The notes: generated from the letters alone by a model not told the origin. DNA of 64,000 nt from Dyella lipolytica (GCF_030160075.1 NZ_BSNQ01000003.1:428625-492624), one strand, 5' to 3'. Counted from the stretch's first letter, positions 1 to 11,200 are shown. Translations and numbers: made by a program.

Positions 1-125
1 ATGTTTCCGATGAAATGCCTGCCGCGCACAGGGACAACGGCCCAAGATCCGCCGTGTGAAGGCGGTGGCCTTAAGGTCTTGCCTCGTGTGAGATAATCGC
101 TGTCCCCGCAACACCCCAAGTCCCC

Positions 126-422
126 ATGACTCTCCCTAAAGATGCCTTCCGTCGGTTCCAGGAAGAACTTGCGGCCCTCGAGAAACAAATCGAAGATCGC
201 ACACCCAAAATGTCCAAGAAGGAGGCCGCCAAGCAAGCTGCCGCCTCAGCGATGGCAAGCGCGCGGGAGGAGTTTTTGGCCCTGCGGGAGCGTTACAAGC
301 TGTCTGTCGCGGATGTGGTGTCGTTCTTTCCCGAGGAAGAGGGCATTGCCTACCTGCAAGGGCTGATTGCGCAGTCGCAGGCCAAGCCGCGGCGCGGGCG
401 CAAACCTAAAACCGACGTCTAA
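126..422 (+). CDS. H-NS-like small nucleoid protein
   Basis: A 98-residue basic protein. Residues 5-45 form a charged helix (EELAALEKQIEDR) of the kind used for oligomerisation by H-NS proteins. A middle segment, RERYKLSVADVVSFF, resembles the 'YGLTAADVF' segment of xanthomonad H-NS homologues. The tail KPRRGRKPK is an AT-hook-like minor-groove binder in place of the usual W-containing C-terminal domain. By family it would bind curved AT-rich DNA and silence genes. It stands alone, with the next gene convergent. The family assignment rests on layout and short motifs; a different small DNA-binding protein is possible. Confidence 0.6.
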   Translation: MTLPKDAFRRFQEELAALEKQIEDRTPKMSKKEAAKQAAASAMASAREEFLALRERYKLSVADVVSFFPEEEGIAYLQGLIAQSQAKPRRGRKPKTDV

Positions 423-531
423 GCGTACCTGTCGAAAGCGCAACATATTGCGAATGGCGGTGATTTGCTGCCAGCCGGCAACCATGGCCGGACATTCCAC
501 CAAAGCGACAGTTTGGGTCGCGTTTGGCCAA

Positions 532-1500
532 TCAAGGTACCAACACGACGCGGCCCGGCGTGCCCTTGGCGACGGCTTCATAAGCTTCTCGCCCTTCAGC
601 CAGGGCATAACGATGGGAGATCAACGGCGCATCGAATTTGCCGTGGTCGAAGCCTTGTGTAATAGCGCGCATCAGCCGTGCAGATTCCACGATGCCGAGC
701 TTTGCACTGTCGGCACCTAGCAGTTGCGTTTCGTTGTGATAGAAGTCGATCAGATCGAAGTCGACCCGACGGTGCCCCGTCGCGCTGATCTCGACCACTC
801 GACCACGCCGCTTTGCCAATCCAAGGGCGGTTTCGAATGCGATGCCCCCGACACTGTCGAAAACCACATCGACGCCATCGGCAAGGCCCTTCAGATCGCG
901 CACGTGGGCCACGGTGTGCTCGTCGAAATTCACGAATGCGTGAATGCGCTTTCCTGCCGGCGAGTTTGCATCTACAGGCGATCGATCGATACCGACAATG
1001 CGGCAGTTGAGCGATTTGGCGATCTGCGTGACCGCGCCGCCGACACCGCCACCGACGCCGACTACGGCGATCGTTTCGCCTTCGCGCAATTGCGCGTAAT
1101 CCACCGTGCCTAGCCATGCCACCACGAAATTGACGCCGACCGCCGAGGCTTGCTCATGACTCAGTGCAGCGGGTTTGCGCACCAGTGCGTTGACCGGCAC
1201 CAGGATATATTCGGCATGAGTCCCGTCGGCGGTGAAGCCGATGTCGCCGCCGGTGCCCCATACCTCCATACCCAGCCATGCTTCCGGCCCTCGCTCGACC
1301 ACTCCGCTGAAATCGCGCCCGGGAATTCGCGGCAATACCGTTTGGGAGAAATGACCGGAAACATTCTTGACGTCGCTGGGATTCACAGAGGCCGCATGAA
1401 TCCGCACCAATGCCGAATCCGCTTCGATGCGAGGCGTGGCGACGTCGACGTATTCCATGACCTCGGGGCCGCCGTAACGGCTGAATCGCAGGGCTTTCAT
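532..1500 (-). CDS. Zinc-free alcohol dehydrogenase / quinone oxidoreductase-like protein (MDR superfamily)
   Basis: A 322-residue medium-chain dehydrogenase/reductase. The N-terminal GroES-like half contains the typical VRIHAASVNPSDVK segment. The Rossmann half carries VVGVGGGVGGAV as the NADPH-binding loop near residue 150. No structural-zinc cysteine cluster is visible, which points to the quinone-oxidoreductase branch that reduces quinones or enones with NADPH in the cytosol. The start at 1500 is preferred to an in-frame ATG 21 bases upstream because GGGAG lies 7 bases before it. The substrate cannot be told. It is divergent from the two-component genes that follow. Confidence 0.85.
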   Translation of the reverse strand: MKALRFSRYGGPEVMEYVDVATPRIEADSALVRIHAASVNPSDVKNVSGHFSQTVLPRIPGRDFSGVVERGPEAWLGMEVWGTGGDIGFTADGTHAEYILVPVNALVRKPAALSHEQASAVGVNFVVAWLGTVDYAQLREGETIAVVGVGGGVGGAVTQIAKSLNCRIVGIDRSPVDANSPAGKRIHAFVNFDEHTVAHVRDLKGLADGVDVVFDSVGGIAFETALGLAKRRGRVVEISATGHRRVDFDLIDFYHNETQLLGADSAKLGIVESARLMRAITQGFDHGKFDAPLISHRYALAEGREAYEAVAKGTPGRVVLVP

Positions 1501-1688
1501 AGGTATCTCCCGTAGCGGCAACGCGAGCAGTTTACGTGACCGCTATGCCGACGATCGATTGCCTTGTTCTGATCGCTCCAAGCCAGGAAGGAAGCAGCAA
1601 TCTAAGGTAAGACCGCTCTAAGCTAATCTCTGCACAATCGACCGTAGAGACAGTGCCTTATAGTGCGGTCGGGCGAAGGAAAGACGTT

Positions 1689-2350
<662 letters not shown>

Positions 2351-2354
<4 letters not shown>

Positions 2355-3763
2355 GGCCGCTGAGTCTGCGCGATCGTCTGCGCTGGATGATCATTGCCGT
2401 GCTGGTCGCTGTTCTGCTGCCGCTAGGTCTTTACAGCTATCGACGCACTTTGACCGAAACGCACGAATTGCTCGACGGTCGCCTGGCCCAATCGGCGCGT
2501 ACGCTGGATGTGCTGATCCAGCATGCCGGCATCGACGCTGTGCGCCGGCCTGAGCAGGGATCGCTAGTGGTACCGGTCATCGGGCGCGAGGATGAAGAAC
2601 GGCTGATGCATGGGCGCACGTATGAGGTGGAAGTGGGCTACCAGGTATTTGACATGCATGGCCGCATGCGCCTGGCCACCGCCAATCTGGCGCAGCTGCC
2701 CTTGCCAAATACTCCGATATCCGGATTCGAGAATTATCATTTCAACGACTACGGATGGCGTGTCTTTACGCTGGTCGACGATGCCGGCGGCGTCGTGATC
2801 CGCATGGGTGAGCGCGACGACAGCCGGCGCGACATCACACATGCGTTGTGGCTTGATCTCGCCATGCCGCTGCTGCTGGGCTTACCGCTGCTGGCGTTAC
2901 TCGTGGGTTGGGCGGTGCGACGCGGTCTGCGTCCGTTGCAGCGACTGACACAGGCGCTCGCATCGCGCGCTCCCGGTAGCCGTCAACCGATTCAGCTAGA
3001 GCGCGCGCCGCAGGAATTGCAGCCGGTGGTGGGTGCGCTGAACGCTCAGCTGGAACGTCTGGAAGACGCGCTGGAGCGCGAACGTCGTTTCAGTGCTGAT
3101 GTTGCGCATGAGCTGCGCACGCCGCTGGCCTCCACCATGATCCATCTGGATGGCGCGTTATCCACGCATGTTGCTCCCGATACGAAGACCGCGTTGGTGA
3201 GTGCGCAATGGGGTCTGGCACGACTGGCTCGACGCATCGAACAATTGCTGGCGCTTGCGCGACTAGAGGCGGGCGCTGCGGCAGGACAGCGTGGTGAGGT
3301 CGATCTGGTCGTGGTCGCAATGAATGTGATCGACGAGCTGGCGCCTCTCCTCGGAGATAGCGGCGTGGAGTTCGCTTTTGTCGAACACAACGCGACTTTG
3401 AAGATCCAGGGTTACGAAGCGGCGCTCGCCGCGCTGTTGCGTAATCTGATCGAGAACGCGATGCATCATGTGCCCGCGGGCGGGCAGGTGCAGTTGTCGC
3501 TGGGGCGCAATGCGAATACCACGGTGATCGAAGTTATCGACAATGGTCCTGGTATTCCCGCCGAACGCCGCGCGAGTGTGTTTGCGCGCTTTCATCGCGA
3601 AGCCAGCAGCAGTGGCGACGGTTACGGACTAGGCCTATCGATCGTGCAGCGTGCAGCGCAGCTGCATGATGCGACGATCGAATTGCTTGACGCGCCATCA
3701 GGGAGAGGTTTGCGTGTGCGTGTGGCCATTCCTGTTGCCGAGACGACAACAACGCACAGCTAA
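2351..3763 (+). CDS. Sensor histidine kinase (QseC/PmrB type)
   Basis: A 470-residue inner-membrane kinase. A transmembrane helix at about 12-30 and another at about 168-188 flank a periplasmic sensor domain of about 135 residues. HAMP-like sequence follows, then the HisKA box FSADVAHELRTP with the phosphorylated H253, an N-box NLIENAMHH and a G1 box DNGPGIP. It starts with GTG overlapping the regulator's stop codon. By family it autophosphorylates and passes phosphate to D51 of the upstream regulator. The sensed signal cannot be told from sequence. Confidence 0.93.
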
Positions 3764-3772
3764 TCGTTTTAC

Positions 3773-3806
3773 GCAGGTCCTCTCCCATCAACGGGAGGGG
3801 ACCTGC
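3773..3806. terminator. Inverted repeat between convergent genes, probable bidirectional terminator
   Basis: Two 14-base arms (3773-3786 and 3793-3806) pair around a 6-base loop with a single G-T wobble. The hairpin lies 10 bases after the kinase stop and just before the stop of the convergent beta-propeller gene. There is no good T-run, so termination in either direction is inferred from position and stem strength. Confidence 0.55.
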
Positions 3807-3818
3807 ATGCTGAGACAC

Positions 3819-4850
3819 TCAGGGCTTGCCGACAGTCAGAATGGCAAACGTGTCCGGTACCTGCTGCGGACGGCCATGCGCGTCCTTGTTGGTGCCGAGC
3901 TGTGCCGATGACAGATAAACGCGGTGCTTCTGCGGATCCAGTGCCTGCGTGCGTGCGCTGATCTGCGTAGGAACGTCCGCGACCACGCTGTAATGATCGG
4001 GATCGTCTTCGTGCACAACAGTGAGCGTTCCGCTTTCGCCGTTGGAGCTGTAGACCATGCTGTCTGCAGGATCGAACGTCACCGCATCCGGACCATCGCC
4101 GATCGCGACGGTTGCCACGTGGTGACCGTTTTGCGCATCTATCACCGCCATGGTGCGGTTGTCACAAACGGAAAACAATCGCTGATGCACGGCATCGATC
4201 GCCAGACCGCTCGGCGATTCGCAGGGAGCTAGCGGCCAAACGTGCAGTACTTTGTTGCTGCCGCTATCGATCTCGGCGAGTTCGGACTTGTCTTCGATAT
4301 TGACGAAGACATGACCCTTACCATCGGCCGCGGAAAATTCAGGCTTACCGGGCAGGGCGATGGTAGCGATCACAGCATTTTTTGCCGGATCGATAACGCT
4401 GGCGTTGCCGCTTTTGCCATTGAAGGTGAATACATGGTGCGAGGCGGTGTCATAAAGAATCGCGTCAGGCTTTTGTCCGGTGCCGTTGATGGTTGCAACG
4501 GTCTTGAGGCTGTCCAGGTCGAACACAGTCACGGAGTCGGCCTTGCCATTGCTGGTGAACCCGCGATGCAAGTCCTGTGCGATGGCAATGCCATGCACAC
4601 CGGTGGTGTCCGGAATCGTGCCGATCTGTTTGTTGCCGTCGACGTCGATGGCCAGGACACGGTCGCCACGGCTCACGAACAGATGCCGGCGCTGCGCATC
4701 GAAGCTGAGGTAGTCCCAGCCGCCAGCGCCGCCGAGCGTCAGACGATTGATGACTTTGATGGTGGATGGCGCATTGCTCGCCGCTGTGCAAGGTACGGCG
4801 GCAAGGCAGGTCAGCGATGCAAGTACGGCGATGGTCAGAGGTCGACGCAT
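3819..4850 (-). CDS. Secreted YncE-like beta-propeller protein
   Basis: A 343-residue protein with a signal peptide (MRRPLTIAVLASLTCLAAVPCTAA, cleaved about residue 24; shown here only to mark the hydrophobic core LAVASL-type stretch). The rest is built of about 40-residue blades such as RHLFVSRGDRVLAIDVDG and HHVFTFNGKSGNASVIDP, the pattern of YVTN/YncE seven-bladed propellers. Such proteins act in the periplasm as binding scaffolds; the ligand is not predictable. It is convergent with the two-component operon and is the last chromosomal gene before the island. Confidence 0.85.
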   Translation of the reverse strand: MRRPLTIAVLASLTCLAAVPCTAASNAPSTIKVINRLTLGGAGGWDYLSFDAQRRHLFVSRGDRVLAIDVDGNKQIGTIPDTTGVHGIAIAQDLHRGFTSNGKADSVTVFDLDSLKTVATINGTGQKPDAILYDTASHHVFTFNGKSGNASVIDPAKNAVIATIALPGKPEFSAADGKGHVFVNIEDKSELAEIDSGSNKVLHVWPLAPCESPSGLAIDAVHQRLFSVCDNRTMAVIDAQNGHHVATVAIGDGPDAVTFDPADSMVYSSNGESGTLTVVHEDDPDHYSVVADVPTQISARTQALDPQKHRVYLSSAQLGTNKDAHGRPQQVPDTFAILTVGKP

Positions 4851-4970
4851 GGGTCAGGCTCGTTGGGTAGGTTTGCCAAGCTTGCCCAGACTTACTTATC
4901 GCTGGCTTAGGGGTTTCGGCGCCATGCGTGTCACGGGCATCGGTAAGCGCCTTGCTGGCGTCTCATTGAG

Positions 4971-4997
4971 CTGGTGCCCGGAGACGGAATCGAACTG
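4971..4997. repeat. Left attachment-site copy (displaced tRNA-Leu 3' end)
   Basis: This stretch repeats the last 26 bases of the tRNA-Leu gene, in the same orientation as the copy at 31916-31942, with differences only at 4984 and 4996. No tRNA body precedes it, so it is an isolated fragment, as expected for the att copy left when an element integrates into a tRNA 3' end. Confidence 0.8.
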
Positions 4998-5106
4998 TTG
5001 TACAATGGTGTCCAGAATCGTCCACTGAAATGCAATAAATGGCCTTATTTTGTGCGACATTTGTTCAATACAGTCCAATACTGTTCTATTGCATCCAGCA
5101 CTTATT

Positions 5107-5124
5107 GTGGGTAGATTGTGGGTA
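5107..5124 (+). repeat. Candidate integrase arm-type sites, left end
   Basis: Two direct copies of GTGGGTA (5107-5113 and 5118-5124) lie 110 bases inside the left core repeat and just upstream of the integrase start. A closely similar pair is found inside the right end. Tyrosine integrases bind short direct arm repeats; the role here is inferred from the matching layout. Confidence 0.5.
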
Positions 5125-5142
5125 AGTGATGCGAGGCTACTC

Positions 5143-6357
5143 ATGCTGACCGTGCCGCAGATCAAGAACGCTCCACTCAAGGCCAAGCCCTACAAAAAGG
5201 CCGATGGGCTTGGACTGACCTTGCTGGTGCAACCAGATGGCGGAAAGTTCTGGCGTTTCCGTTATCGGTACGCCGGCAAAGAGCAAATGCTCAGCTTGGG
5301 CGCGTGGCCGGACGTATCCCTGGCAGAGGCTCGGCAGCTCCGCGATGAGGCGCGCGCCAGGCTGCGCACCGGCGTCAACCCGGCCTCACTGCGCAAGCAG
5401 GTGAAAGCCCAGGCGGTCGTTGCCGCGGCCAATACCTTCAGGGCCGTTGCTGCAGAGTGGATAGAACTGCACCGCGGGAGCTGGCGCCCATCGCACACAA
5501 CGCGAGTGCAGTCCCAACTCGACCGCGACATTCTGCCAGCGCTCGGCGATCGGCCGATCGGCGAGATCTCCCCACATGAGGTGCTGGTGGTGGCAAAGCA
5601 GGTGGAGGCGCGAGACGCGCTCGACCAGGCGAAGCGCTGCCTGCAGCGAATGACGGCGATATTCGCGCTGGGTGTGCGCAGCTTGCGTTGCGATAGCAAT
5701 CCGGCGCGCGAGCTCGCTGGCGTCATCAAGACACGGAGAGTGAAGCACCATGCTGCACTCCCATTCGATCAGGTGCCGGACTACCTAGACAGCCTCGAAA
5801 AGGTCGGCGCTGGTCCCGAGGCAAGGGGCGCCATGGAGCTACTCATATTGACCGCAGCGCGCTCCGGCGAGGTCCGCGGTATGCGCTGGCCGGAAGTCGA
5901 TATGCGCGCGGATCTGTGGCGCATCCCGGGTGAGCGTACTAAGACCGGGATGGAGCACCTAGTGCCGTTGAGCCGGCAGGCAATGGCAGTGCTGGAGCGT
6001 GCCCAGTCGCTCTCGGGTGGCGGTGAGCTCGTCTTTCCGAGTCCTTCCAAGCCCAAGGAGCCGCTGACCGCGAATGCTTTGCTGATGATCGTGCGCCGCA
6101 TGGGCTATCAGCCCGGCGAGGTCACTCCGCACGGGTTCCGCGCGACTTTCAGCACAACGATGAATGAGCTTGGCCACAACCCAGACGTGATTGAACGAGT
6201 GCTGGCCCATGTACCGGCGGACAAGATACGTGCCGCGTATCACCGCGCGCAGTACCTGGAGGAGCGGCGAGTGCTGCTGCAGACTTGGGCTGATATGATC
6301 GACGGCAACCGCAGCGGGGCCAATGTAGTTCCACTCCGCCGCAGGGCAAAGGCGTGA
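5143..6357 (+). CDS. P4-type tyrosine integrase
   Basis: A 404-residue site-specific recombinase. The N-terminal DUF4102-type arm-binding domain (LTVPQIKNAPLKAKPYKKAD, then GLTLLVQPDGGKFWRFRYR) is followed by a core-binding domain and the catalytic domain. Visible catalytic elements are R in TAARSGEVRGMRW, HxxR in HGFRATF, a second H in VLAHVP and Y in AAYHRAQYLEERR. The ATG at 5143 has GAGG six bases upstream; an in-frame ATG at 5050 would run through the repeat region. It should integrate and excise the island at tRNA-Leu. Confidence 0.93.
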   Translation: MLTVPQIKNAPLKAKPYKKADGLGLTLLVQPDGGKFWRFRYRYAGKEQMLSLGAWPDVSLAEARQLRDEARARLRTGVNPASLRKQVKAQAVVAAANTFRAVAAEWIELHRGSWRPSHTTRVQSQLDRDILPALGDRPIGEISPHEVLVVAKQVEARDALDQAKRCLQRMTAIFALGVRSLRCDSNPARELAGVIKTRRVKHHAALPFDQVPDYLDSLEKVGAGPEARGAMELLILTAARSGEVRGMRWPEVDMRADLWRIPGERTKTGMEHLVPLSRQAMAVLERAQSLSGGGELVFPSPSKPKEPLTANALLMIVRRMGYQPGEVTPHGFRATFSTTMNELGHNPDVIERVLAHVPADKIRAAYHRAQYLEERRVLLQTWADMIDGNRSGANVVPLRRRAKA

Positions 6358-6529
6358 CGGGGTTGACCGACCCAGCTGAGCAGGGAACGCTGAGGGGAAA
6401 AATATGAAGCCTAATGTCATAGCGGAGCCGCTCCTGGCAAACGGTGCCGCGCAAGCGAGTTTCGCTCTATCGCGTAACACAACCTCGCAGGCAACCGCCG
6501 GCATGTTCACGGATCAATAAGGGCGGCCC

Positions 6530-6850
6530 ATGGACGACGAACAAAAACCGAACGCCTTTAGTGCCCCGCGGCTCTACTTAATGGCGAAGTGGCGCGACTA
6601 TAAGTGCGAAGTCTGCAAAACCTCTAACTGGACCCTCCTGCGGAGCGATGATTACCCCTATAACTCGCTGACCCTGATGGACAAGGAGGGCCTGGCGACT
6701 TCGAAATCCTGGAAGGTCATTGGGGTGAGTTGCGGAACGTGCGCGAATACAAAATTCGTGCTGCTGGACACGATGACGAAGTGGTTCAATTCCGAGGAAG
6801 GACAGAAGGCAGTTGCTAAGAGCGCTGCTGAACATAAGGAAGACGAATGA
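6530..6850 (+). CDS. Small zinc-ribbon-like protein
   Basis: A 106-residue cytosolic protein with two cysteine pairs, CEVC (about residue 24) and CGTC (about residue 66), spaced as in a zinc ribbon. Between and after them are aromatic and beta-prone stretches (FVLLDTMTKWF), and the C-terminus is charged. It overlaps the next gene by four bases (ATGA), so both are one transcription unit. No function is recognised. The position just after the integrase is typical of island cargo. Confidence 0.7.
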   Translation: MDDEQKPNAFSAPRLYLMAKWRDYKCEVCKTSNWTLLRSDDYPYNSLTLMDKEGLATSKSWKVIGVSCGTCANTKFVLLDTMTKWFNSEEGQKAVAKSAAEHKEDE

Positions 6851-7323
6851 CAAGCTCCATGCAGCAGTTTCGAGACCAGAAGCTTGCAAACGCGGGCGGA
6901 GGCTCCAATGATGGGGACATGGAAAAGCGACTCACTACCCTAGAGACGCGCCTAGACACGATCCTTCCGACTCTGGCCACCAAGAGCGATATGGAGGGAA
7001 TCCGCGGCGACATTTCAAAGACTGATACGGCACTCACTCGATGGATGCTAGGGACAGTCATTGCTCTCTTGTTTGGCTTCGCAAGCCTAATATTTGCCGG
7101 CGGATCGCTACTTAACAGCAATCTTTCGGGGATTAAATCGGATGTTCAGCGCGCAATTGACCTGGCCGCAACCAAACAGGCTGGTGCTCCGCCGGCGAAT
7201 TCGCAACACGTCGCCGCCATAGATGCCGCGGCTTCAAATACCGTAACGATTCAGGGGTCGCCTCAAGCCGTGCAAGCCATGTTTCAGGCAAAGTCCGAAA
7301 AGAAGGACTCGAAGGTTCATTAA
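6847..7323 (+). CDS. Coiled-coil single-pass membrane protein
   Basis: A 158-residue protein. Residues 25-55 (MEKRLTTLETRLDTILPTLA and what follows) form a heptad coiled coil of a kind seen in many small phage-encoded membrane proteins. One transmembrane helix follows (MLGTVIALLFGFASLIFAGG, about 59-82), then a polar Ala/Ser-rich tail. It is translationally coupled to the zinc-ribbon gene upstream and closed by a terminator, so the two make a compact two-gene operon. Function unknown. Confidence 0.7.
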   Translation: MTSSMQQFRDQKLANAGGGSNDGDMEKRLTTLETRLDTILPTLATKSDMEGIRGDISKTDTALTRWMLGTVIALLFGFASLIFAGGSLLNSNLSGIKSDVQRAIDLAATKQAGAPPANSQHVAAIDAAASNTVTIQGSPQAVQAMFQAKSEKKDSKVH

Positions 7324-7346
7324 CGCGCGCTAGGCCCTAGGCTACG

Positions 7347-7369
7347 AACCCCGCTCCGGCGGGGTTTTT
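7347..7369 (+). terminator. Intrinsic terminator
   Basis: The arms AACCCCGC and GCGGGGTT pair perfectly around a 4-base loop and run into five T. It lies 24 bases after the stop of the membrane-protein gene. The reverse strand also has A/T flanks, so it may stop the convergent lipoprotein gene too. Confidence 0.85.
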
Positions 7370-7421
7370 CATGCTTAGTGATAGCGGTCCCGCAGGGCAA
7401 GACGAAATGTTTCGACGCAGC

Positions 7422-7739
7422 TCATTGCTGCTGACGGACACGCTGTGCGCCATTTGCCAGGCTAGGTGGCGATACCCAATGAAAGTCTTCGAGATGTGTT
7501 CCTCGAAATGTGCACTGAACCTTCGCCGGAACATTCTCTTTCCAGAACCCAGCATCAGTGATCGTGCCGGTCACATAGACAAGCTGTCCATTGCCGACAG
7601 ATGTCGCGTGCTTGTCTACGATTTTGTCCGACGGCCAAGCCATGCTCATTTGTGCAGAGCACTGGCGCATGTTGGTTCCCGCGGTCGTGCAGCCGGATAC
7701 AGCACAGATAGCTAGAACCATGGGCACGATCTTCCTCAT
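7422..7739 (-). CDS. Small putative lipoprotein
   Basis: A 105-residue protein. The N-terminus MRKIVPMVLAICAVSGC ends in a lipobox (AVSGC), which predicts lipidation at C17 and envelope location. The remainder is a small beta-rich domain (QLVYVTGTITDAGFW) with two further cysteines (C29 and about C78). It lies downstream of the RHS gene and the small membrane-anchored gene on the same strand, 95 bases from the latter, and may share their transcript. No family recognised. Confidence 0.65.
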   Translation of the reverse strand: MRKIVPMVLAICAVSGCTTAGTNMRQCSAQMSMAWPSDKIVDKHATSVGNGQLVYVTGTITDAGFWKENVPAKVQCTFRGTHLEDFHWVSPPSLANGAQRVRQQQ

Positions 7740-7834
7740 GTCACCGTCCTCTCAAGAATGGTTCTCCTATATCGGCATTTGCCCGCGTGACTTAAATATG
7801 ATGGTTTAGGTCAGGTTTGGCGGTCTGGATCCAA

Positions 7835-8185
7835 TCAGCGAGGACGATTCAAAGAGAGATATTTTTCGCCATCTTGCAGTGCATCCATGGTCATGGCCTG
7901 ATCTCTCTTGTTTAAATATGGTCCGAAAGCTTTTAGCTTGACGACCCTCGATTTGATTCCGGTTACCAGCATGTCCTTCGCGTCACTGCTATTTTCATTA
8001 TCAAGAAGCGAAGCGACTGCTACGTCATCTTTCAAGCTGCTGGCCTCACATACAAGCTGTGTGCCCAGCGCACTAGTCAGCTGCACCCCAACTTCATGAT
8101 CCTTCCAATGCAATCCGGCGAAAAAGGCTGCGCTTGAAAGAATGATTATTACTAAAGCAGCATAAACAACGGAAACTTTCTTCAT
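7835..8185 (-). CDS. Small membrane-anchored protein downstream of the RHS gene
   Basis: A 116-residue protein. It starts MKKVSVVYAALVIIILSSAA, a signal anchor, followed by an about 90-residue polar helical domain facing the periplasm. The ATG at 8185 lies 20 bases after the RHS stop; a longer frame from 8269 would overlap the RHS tail. Immunity proteins often sit directly downstream of RHS toxins and are membrane anchored, so immunity is one hypothesis, from position only. A plain accessory role is equally possible. Confidence 0.6.
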   Translation of the reverse strand: MKKVSVVYAALVIIILSSAAFFAGLHWKDHEVGVQLTSALGTQLVCEASSLKDDVAVASLLDNENSSDAKDMLVTGIKSRVVKLKAFGPYLNKRDQAMTMDALQDGEKYLSLNRPR

Positions 8186-8205
8186 GACGAACTGACCTCG
8201 CTGTC

Positions 8206-11200
8206 TTATTTGCACAATTTCATGCAAGCATCTCGCCGCTTCCGCGCCGTGTAGTCTGCAGCCTCCCACATCGCTGCAACCTCAAGTCTGCATGTGACTA
8301 GCCCGTTTGGGTCGTCCTGGGCAGGTACGCTGTTTGCACAATCATTCAATGCGTCCCCCATGATGTCCGCATTGGATTCCAAGTCATCTTGGTACTTGGT
8401 CATGCATTGCGCTTGATTCGCTGTATTTCTTCCAAAAATGTTCGGTAGCGGCGGCACCCATTCCGCGCCCGGTGGCAGCAAGTCCGGCGGCGGCAAGAAT
8501 GGCCCCATCGGCGGAGGTCTACCTGGAGGCGAAAGCCCCAACGGATCCGTATGGCCAACTGGGTCGCCATCCACGTAGGCGTATGTGTTTGCCCCACCAC
8601 TGAGCCCTATCGGATCACTCTCAATGTAACGCCCCGTCGTCGGGTCGTAGTTGCGATACCCGTTGTAGACGAGCCCGGTCTCTACATCGAAGTACTGGCC
8701 GAGATAGCGAAGGTTGAGCGTATATCCAACGCTTGAAGTGGGTGCGAGCTCACCGAACGGATTGCCCTGATATGCCCACTGCCAGATAACTGTGCCCGAG
8801 CTATTTTCCACAGCCCGTGGAGTACCTAGCTGATCTGCGTAGATGTAGTTGACAGATGATGTCGCATCTGTGGTGCAGGGGCCAAGAAGGCCACAGTGCC
8901 CACCAAGTGCAGGGTCAACGATTCCATCGACGTCTGCTACCGGAATGTCGTTGAGCCAGACATATTCGCGAGTTTGGCTACCGTATTTATCAATTACGTA
9001 TTCGCTAATCAGGTGATTGGCTTGGTCGTAGTCGAAAAGCAGTCCCGTGGTCCCTTTGCCGATTCGCTGGCCAAGCCCGTTGTAGGTGTACGTTCCGACC
9101 GTTGTCCCACCGGCCTGCGCCACCGTCATACGATTTCTGGCACTGTAACCAAAACCATACGTCTCGCTGGCTTGGGCAATACTGGTCGTATTGCCATCCG
9201 CATCAACGGCTCGTGCAGCGTTGCCCGTCGCAGTTAATTGATGTGTGCCAGGGTTGTATGTGTAGGCGCCGGTAGCGAGGCCGTCACCTGTCTTGCTCAG
9301 CCGGTCACCTGTTGGGTTATACGTTAGCGCTTCCAGTACGGTGCCGCTCGCTTCGGTCACGGTGTTGAGACGATACAGAGGGTCGTACATGTAGGTCTCA
9401 GTAGCTGGATTCGCGCCCGGTGCATTACCCAGCGCTTTGATGTTGCCCATGGCGTCACGCGCCACATGCAGACTGAACGCATTACTGGCGATATCGGTAA
9501 GGCGATAGTTGGCATCGTAACTACGCGTGACTGTCTGACCATTACCCAACGTGTAACTGAGCACCGGGCCAAAGGGCTCGTAGGTAACGCTACTGACGGC
9601 CGCGGCAGCGCTTCCAGCATTCGGTGTCAGATTGATGGTCCTAACGCGACCATCTCCATCGAACGTGTAACTGACCTGACTACCGCTTGGATAGGTGATC
9701 CCACTTAAACGGTCAGCCGCCGTGTAGGTAAAGGTTGTGCCCACCGTCCCAGCGCTCGTCGTCAGCTTCTTCGTAACGACGTTGCCGCGAGGGTCGTAGC
9801 AAAAAACGGTCGTAATTGTGTTTTCAATGATTCGCGTCAGATGGCCAATCGGGTAGGTGCCAAGGCAACCGGTGATAACGTTGTTGTCGTCATAGCTGTA
9901 CGTGACATTTTGGGTGGTGTCGGGGTAAGTGGTGGAAATCAGCCTGTCCAGCGCGTCGTAGGTGTTCGTGGCGACGATGCCCTTGGCGTCGGTACTGGTG
10001 AGCACATCACCAGCCGCGTCGAAGGTGCGTGAGGTCGTACCCGTATCCGGGCTGGTTTGGTCTTTGGCATCAGAAAGGCCATCGAACTGGTAGGTGGTAT
10101 TGAGATTGCTTGGGTCCGTCACCTGAGTAACACGGTCCAAGCTGTCATGCGTCTGGCTAACTGTGGTGTTAGGCGTAAGACCGTCAGTGCCTTCGTAATC
10201 GTCGATAGTCTGGGTCAGACGATTGAGGGCGTCGTAGCCTCGATGTTGCTGAATGCCCATCGCATCGGCGGTGTGCACCAGGTTGCCATTGGCGTCGTAG
10301 CTGTCGCTGTAGTTGGCCGTGAAGACGGTTTGGCTTAGGCCATCGACGACCTTGGTGAGTTGACCCAGGGTGTTGAAGGTGCGGCTCAGACTCTTATGCA
10401 GGGTGCCGTTCGCGTCGTAGATCTGCTCACCCGTTTTGTCGCCAGCCGCATCGAGTCCGTATTGGATGTAGTTGCCCAACGCGTCGGTGATCTTGTTGAG
10501 ACGATGTGCGGCGTCGTAACCGAAGGTGGTCGTGAAGCCATCGGGATCGATGATCGTTTGCACAGCGCCATACGGCATGTAGCCGAAGGTCGTCTTGGCA
10601 CCGCCAACAGTGCGCGTTGACAGCCAGCCGCGCGGTGTATAGGTCATGTCGGTATTGACGCCGTTAGGGTCGGTGATGCGCGTGACGCGACCGTCGGCAT
10701 CGTAGGAAGCGATAGTGGTGACGCGGCCCAAGGGGTCGGTGACGGTGTGCAGGTCGCCCGCTTGATAGCACGCATCGCCGGGTGTACCACAGCCAGTCGC
10801 ACTGCTGGTCATGTAGTAACTGTAAGACGTGGTTTGTACCAGATCCGCGCGCGGGCCGGTGGTCGTAAGCAGCAGGCCCACCAACGGACAGTTCGTCCCA
10901 TTAACGGCGGTGCAATAGGTGTAGGTCCAGCGACGAACACCAGCGGGCACGGTGCCGATGTTGCTGCAGGTGTAACCCGTCGCTGCACTATTGGTCGGAT
11001 CGATGTCGCAGTGCGCGAGCGTTTGGCCAGCGGCGTTGTAGACCCATTGCGTGCTGCTATCGAGATTGCCGTTAGCGTCGCTGATGGCGCGCGTGAGCGG
11101 AACGCGTAGTGTGGTGTTCCAATTGATGGCGGTGGTGCGCTGGCTGTTGGTGCCTTGGGCGTCGATCTGTTGGGTAAGCAACCCCACGCTGTCATATGTC

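Noticed and set aside
7835-8185. Firm call of immunity gene for the RHS protein
   Set aside because: Only position and membrane anchor support it; no homology. Kept as hypothesis in the feature text.
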